8,800 nt of DNA from Candidatus Onthomorpha intestinigallinarum (GTDB lineage Bacteria > Bacteroidota > Bacteroidia > Bacteroidales > P3). Each line of letters begins with the position of its first letter. Position 1 is the stretch's first letter. Below, piece after piece: positions 7,019 to 8,800 of this stretch. Position numbers and translations under genes: made by a program. The notes beneath the pieces are model-generated. The model was not told the origin of the DNA and searched no databases. It saw only the letters and a list, made by a program, of their open reading frames with translations. The DNA is taken from the NCBI GenBank assembly GCA_019114015.1, contig DXGG01000197.1, forward strand, positions 1-8,800. Reading direction: 5' to 3'.

Positions 7019-8800
7019 TTAATCCAACTTCAATACTGCAAGAAATGCGGACTGCGGAACTTCCACATTGCCCACCTGTCTCATACGTTTCTTGCCCTCC
7101 TTTTGTTTCTCGAGCAGTTTCCTTTTACGTGATATGTCTCCTCCGTAACACTTGGCGGTGACGTCCTTCCTGACGGCCTTGACCGTCTCGCGGGCTATTA
7201 TCTTGGAGCCTATCGCCGCCTGAATGGCTATGTCGAACTGCTGTCTCGGTATTAGTTCCTTGAGTTTCTCGCACATCCTTCTGCCCAAAGGATAGGCGTT
7301 GTCGAAATGCGTCAGTGTCGAGAGGGCATCGACAGGGTCGCCGTTTAGAAGAATCTCCAGTTTGACCAGCTTGGAGGGCTTGAACCCCGAAGGATGATAG
7401 TCAAACGAAGCATATCCCTTGGATATGGACTTGAGCTTGTCGTAGAAATCGAACACAACCTCGCCCAGCGGCAGCTCGAACATTATTTCCGCCCTGTCGG
7501 TCGAAAGGTAGTGTTGGTTCTTGAGTATTCCCCTTTTCTCTATGCAGAGCGTCATCACCGGTCCTATGAACTCCGTACGGGTTATTATCGAGGCGTTTAT
7601 GTAAGGCTCCTCGATGAAGTCTATGTAGTTCGGTTCGGGCAGCCCCGAAGGGTTGTAAACGTCTATCACCTCGTGTTTTGTGGTGTGTACCTTGTAGTTG
7701 ACGTTAGGCACGGTGGTTATAACGTCGAGGTTGAACTCCCTTGTGAGCCTTTCCTGCACTATCTCCATGTGCAGCAACCCGAGGAATCCGCATCGGAAAC
7801 CGAATCCCAAAGCCAGCGAACTTTCAGGCTCGAAGGTAAGGGAGGCATCGTTCAACTGCAGCTTCTCTATGCATGAACGCAATTCCTCATAGTCGTCCGA
7901 ATCCACGGGATATATGCCCGCAAAAACCATGGGCTTGACATTCTCGAAGCCCGCAATGGCTTCCGAACAGGGATTCTCCACAGAGGTTATGGTGTCTCCC
8001 ACTTTCACCTCGGAGGAGGTCTTTATGCCCGATATTATATAGCCTACGTTTCCGCATTCCAGTTTGGGCTGAGGTATCAGTTTCAGTCCCAGTACGCCTA
8101 TTTCGTCGGCGGTGTATTCCCTTCCCGTATTGACGAACTTGACCTTTTCGCCCTTTCTTATGCTTCCGTTCATTATCCTGAAGTAGGAAATGATGCCTCT
8201 GAAGGAATTGAACACCGAGTCGAAGATAAGGGCCTGCAAAGGCGCCTCGTTGCTGCCCTTAGGAGGCGGTATGCACCTTATTATCCTTTCGAGTATGGTT
8301 TCAACCCCCAGACCCGTCTTGCCGCTTGCCGGAATTATTTCCTCGGGCTTGCATCCTGTCAGTTCCACTATCTGGTCCTTCACCTCTTCGGGCATGGCGT
8401 TGGGAAGGTCCATCTTGTTCAGCACGGGTATTATCTCCAAATCGTTGTCTATCGCCTGATAAAGGTTGGATATGGTTTGCGCCTGAATGCCCTGCGTCGC
8501 GTCCACAATGAGCAAGGCGCCCTCGCAGGCGGCTATCGAACGGGAGACCTCATAGGAAAAGTCGACATGTCCCGGAGTGTCTATCAGGTTGAGGAAATAG
8601 TCCTTGTCCTCAAACCTGTACTTCATCTGTATGGCATGACTCTTGATTGTTATACCCCTTTCCTTTTCGAGTTCCATATCGTCCAGCACCTGAGCTTCCA
8701 TTTCCCTTTGGGAAACGGTGTCGGTAAATTCGAGCAGTCTGTCGGCCAGAGTACTTTTCCCGTGGTCGATATGAGCTATGATGCAGAAGTTTCTAATATT
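7019..8800 (-). CDS. lepA: Elongation factor 4 (LepA), first few codons beyond window edge
   Basis: The visible 593 residues are nearly the whole protein; the frame stays open to the edge, beginning NIRNFCIIAHIDHGKST, so only about 2-3 residues are missing. The internal ATG at 8701 lies within the GTPase domain and is not the start. Numbered from the first visible residue: G1 AHIDHGKST (9-17), G2 region around RGIT (48-51), G3 DTPGH (74-78, with the catalytic-type His), G4 NKMD (128-131), and G5 SGKTG (159-163). EF-G-like domains follow, then the LepA-specific C-terminal domain (HFDNAYPLGRRMCEKLKELIPRQ, QAAIGSKIIARE, and a basic KCYGGDISRKRKLLEKQ segment). EF4 is a ribosome-binding GTPase that acts on elongating or assembling ribosomes. 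It is the first visible gene of the leftward operon; its promoter is outside the window. Confidence 0.97.
   Translation of the reverse strand, partial: NIRNFCIIAHIDHGKSTLADRLLEFTDTVSQREMEAQVLDDMELEKERGITIKSHAIQMKYRFEDKDYFLNLIDTPGHVDFSYEVSRSIAACEGALLIVDATQGIQAQTISNLYQAIDNDLEIIPVLNKMDLPNAMPEEVKDQIVELTGCKPEEIIPASGKTGLGVETILERIIRCIPPPKGSNEAPLQALIFDSVFNSFRGIISYFRIMNGSIRKGEKVKFVNTGREYTADEIGVLGLKLIPQPKLECGNVGYIISGIKTSSEVKVGDTITSVENPCSEAIAGFENVKPMVFAGIYPVDSDDYEELRSCIEKLQLNDASLTFEPESSLALGFGFRCGFLGLLHMEIVQERLTREFNLDVITTVPNVNYKVHTTKHEVIDVYNPSGLPEPNYIDFIEEPYINASIITRTEFIGPVMTLCIEKRGILKNQHYLSTDRAEIMFELPLGEVVFDFYDKLKSISKGYASFDYHPSGFKPSKLVKLEILLNGDPVDALSTLTHFDNAYPLGRRMCEKLKELIPRQQFDIAIQAAIGSKIIARETVKAVRKDVTAKCYGGDISRKRKLLEKQKEGKKRMRQVGNVEVPQSAFLAVLKLD

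Noticed and set aside
7019..8701. Bacterial translation GTPase with a missing G1 motif if started at 8701
   Set aside because: The G1 motif is present upstream of 8701 in the same frame, so this is simply lepA running to the window edge.

Overview
The window looks like chromosomal DNA from a member of the Bacteroidota, most likely Bacteroidales. The main evidence is a secreted protein with a type IX secretion (T9SS) type B sorting domain, a small membrane protein of a family I know only from Bacteroidota, and the near absence of Shine-Dalgarno sequences before start codons. Base composition is moderate and even. Nothing resembles a phage, insertion sequence, CRISPR array, tRNA or rRNA. The region is almost fully coding, and no gap between genes exceeds 56 bases.

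Left part (1-4359, plus strand): the C-terminal two thirds of mutS2 (ATPase core, coiled coil, Smr domain) enters from the left edge. After 56 bases comes a 922-residue secreted multidomain protein with a signal peptide, an N-terminal beta-sandwich-like region, PKD/Ig-like repeats and a C-terminal T9SS type B signal. A perfect 18-bp stem (4358-4397) ends this unit. It also serves as terminator for the converging genes on the other strand.

Right part (8800-4401, minus strand): six tightly packed genes run leftward. They are lepA (elongation factor 4, lacking only its first few codons), a membrane-anchored protein of unknown function, a DRTGG-domain protein, a PHP-domain metallo-phosphoesterase-like protein, a histidine-kinase-like ATPase without a kinase domain, and a YqeY/GatB-like protein. 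Gaps are 14 and 3 bases, then overlaps of 20 and 4 bases, then a gap of 12 bases. This layout indicates one transcript, with likely translational coupling in the middle.

The most interesting part is the DRTGG-PHP-ATPase trio (4860-6464). In anaerobes these three families are known mainly from operons for NAD(H)-dependent [FeFe] hydrogenases, where their role is not settled. Here they sit between lepA and yqeY with no hydrogenase subunit in view, and the transcript appears to end just after yqeY. The other genes are ordinary housekeeping or surface genes.
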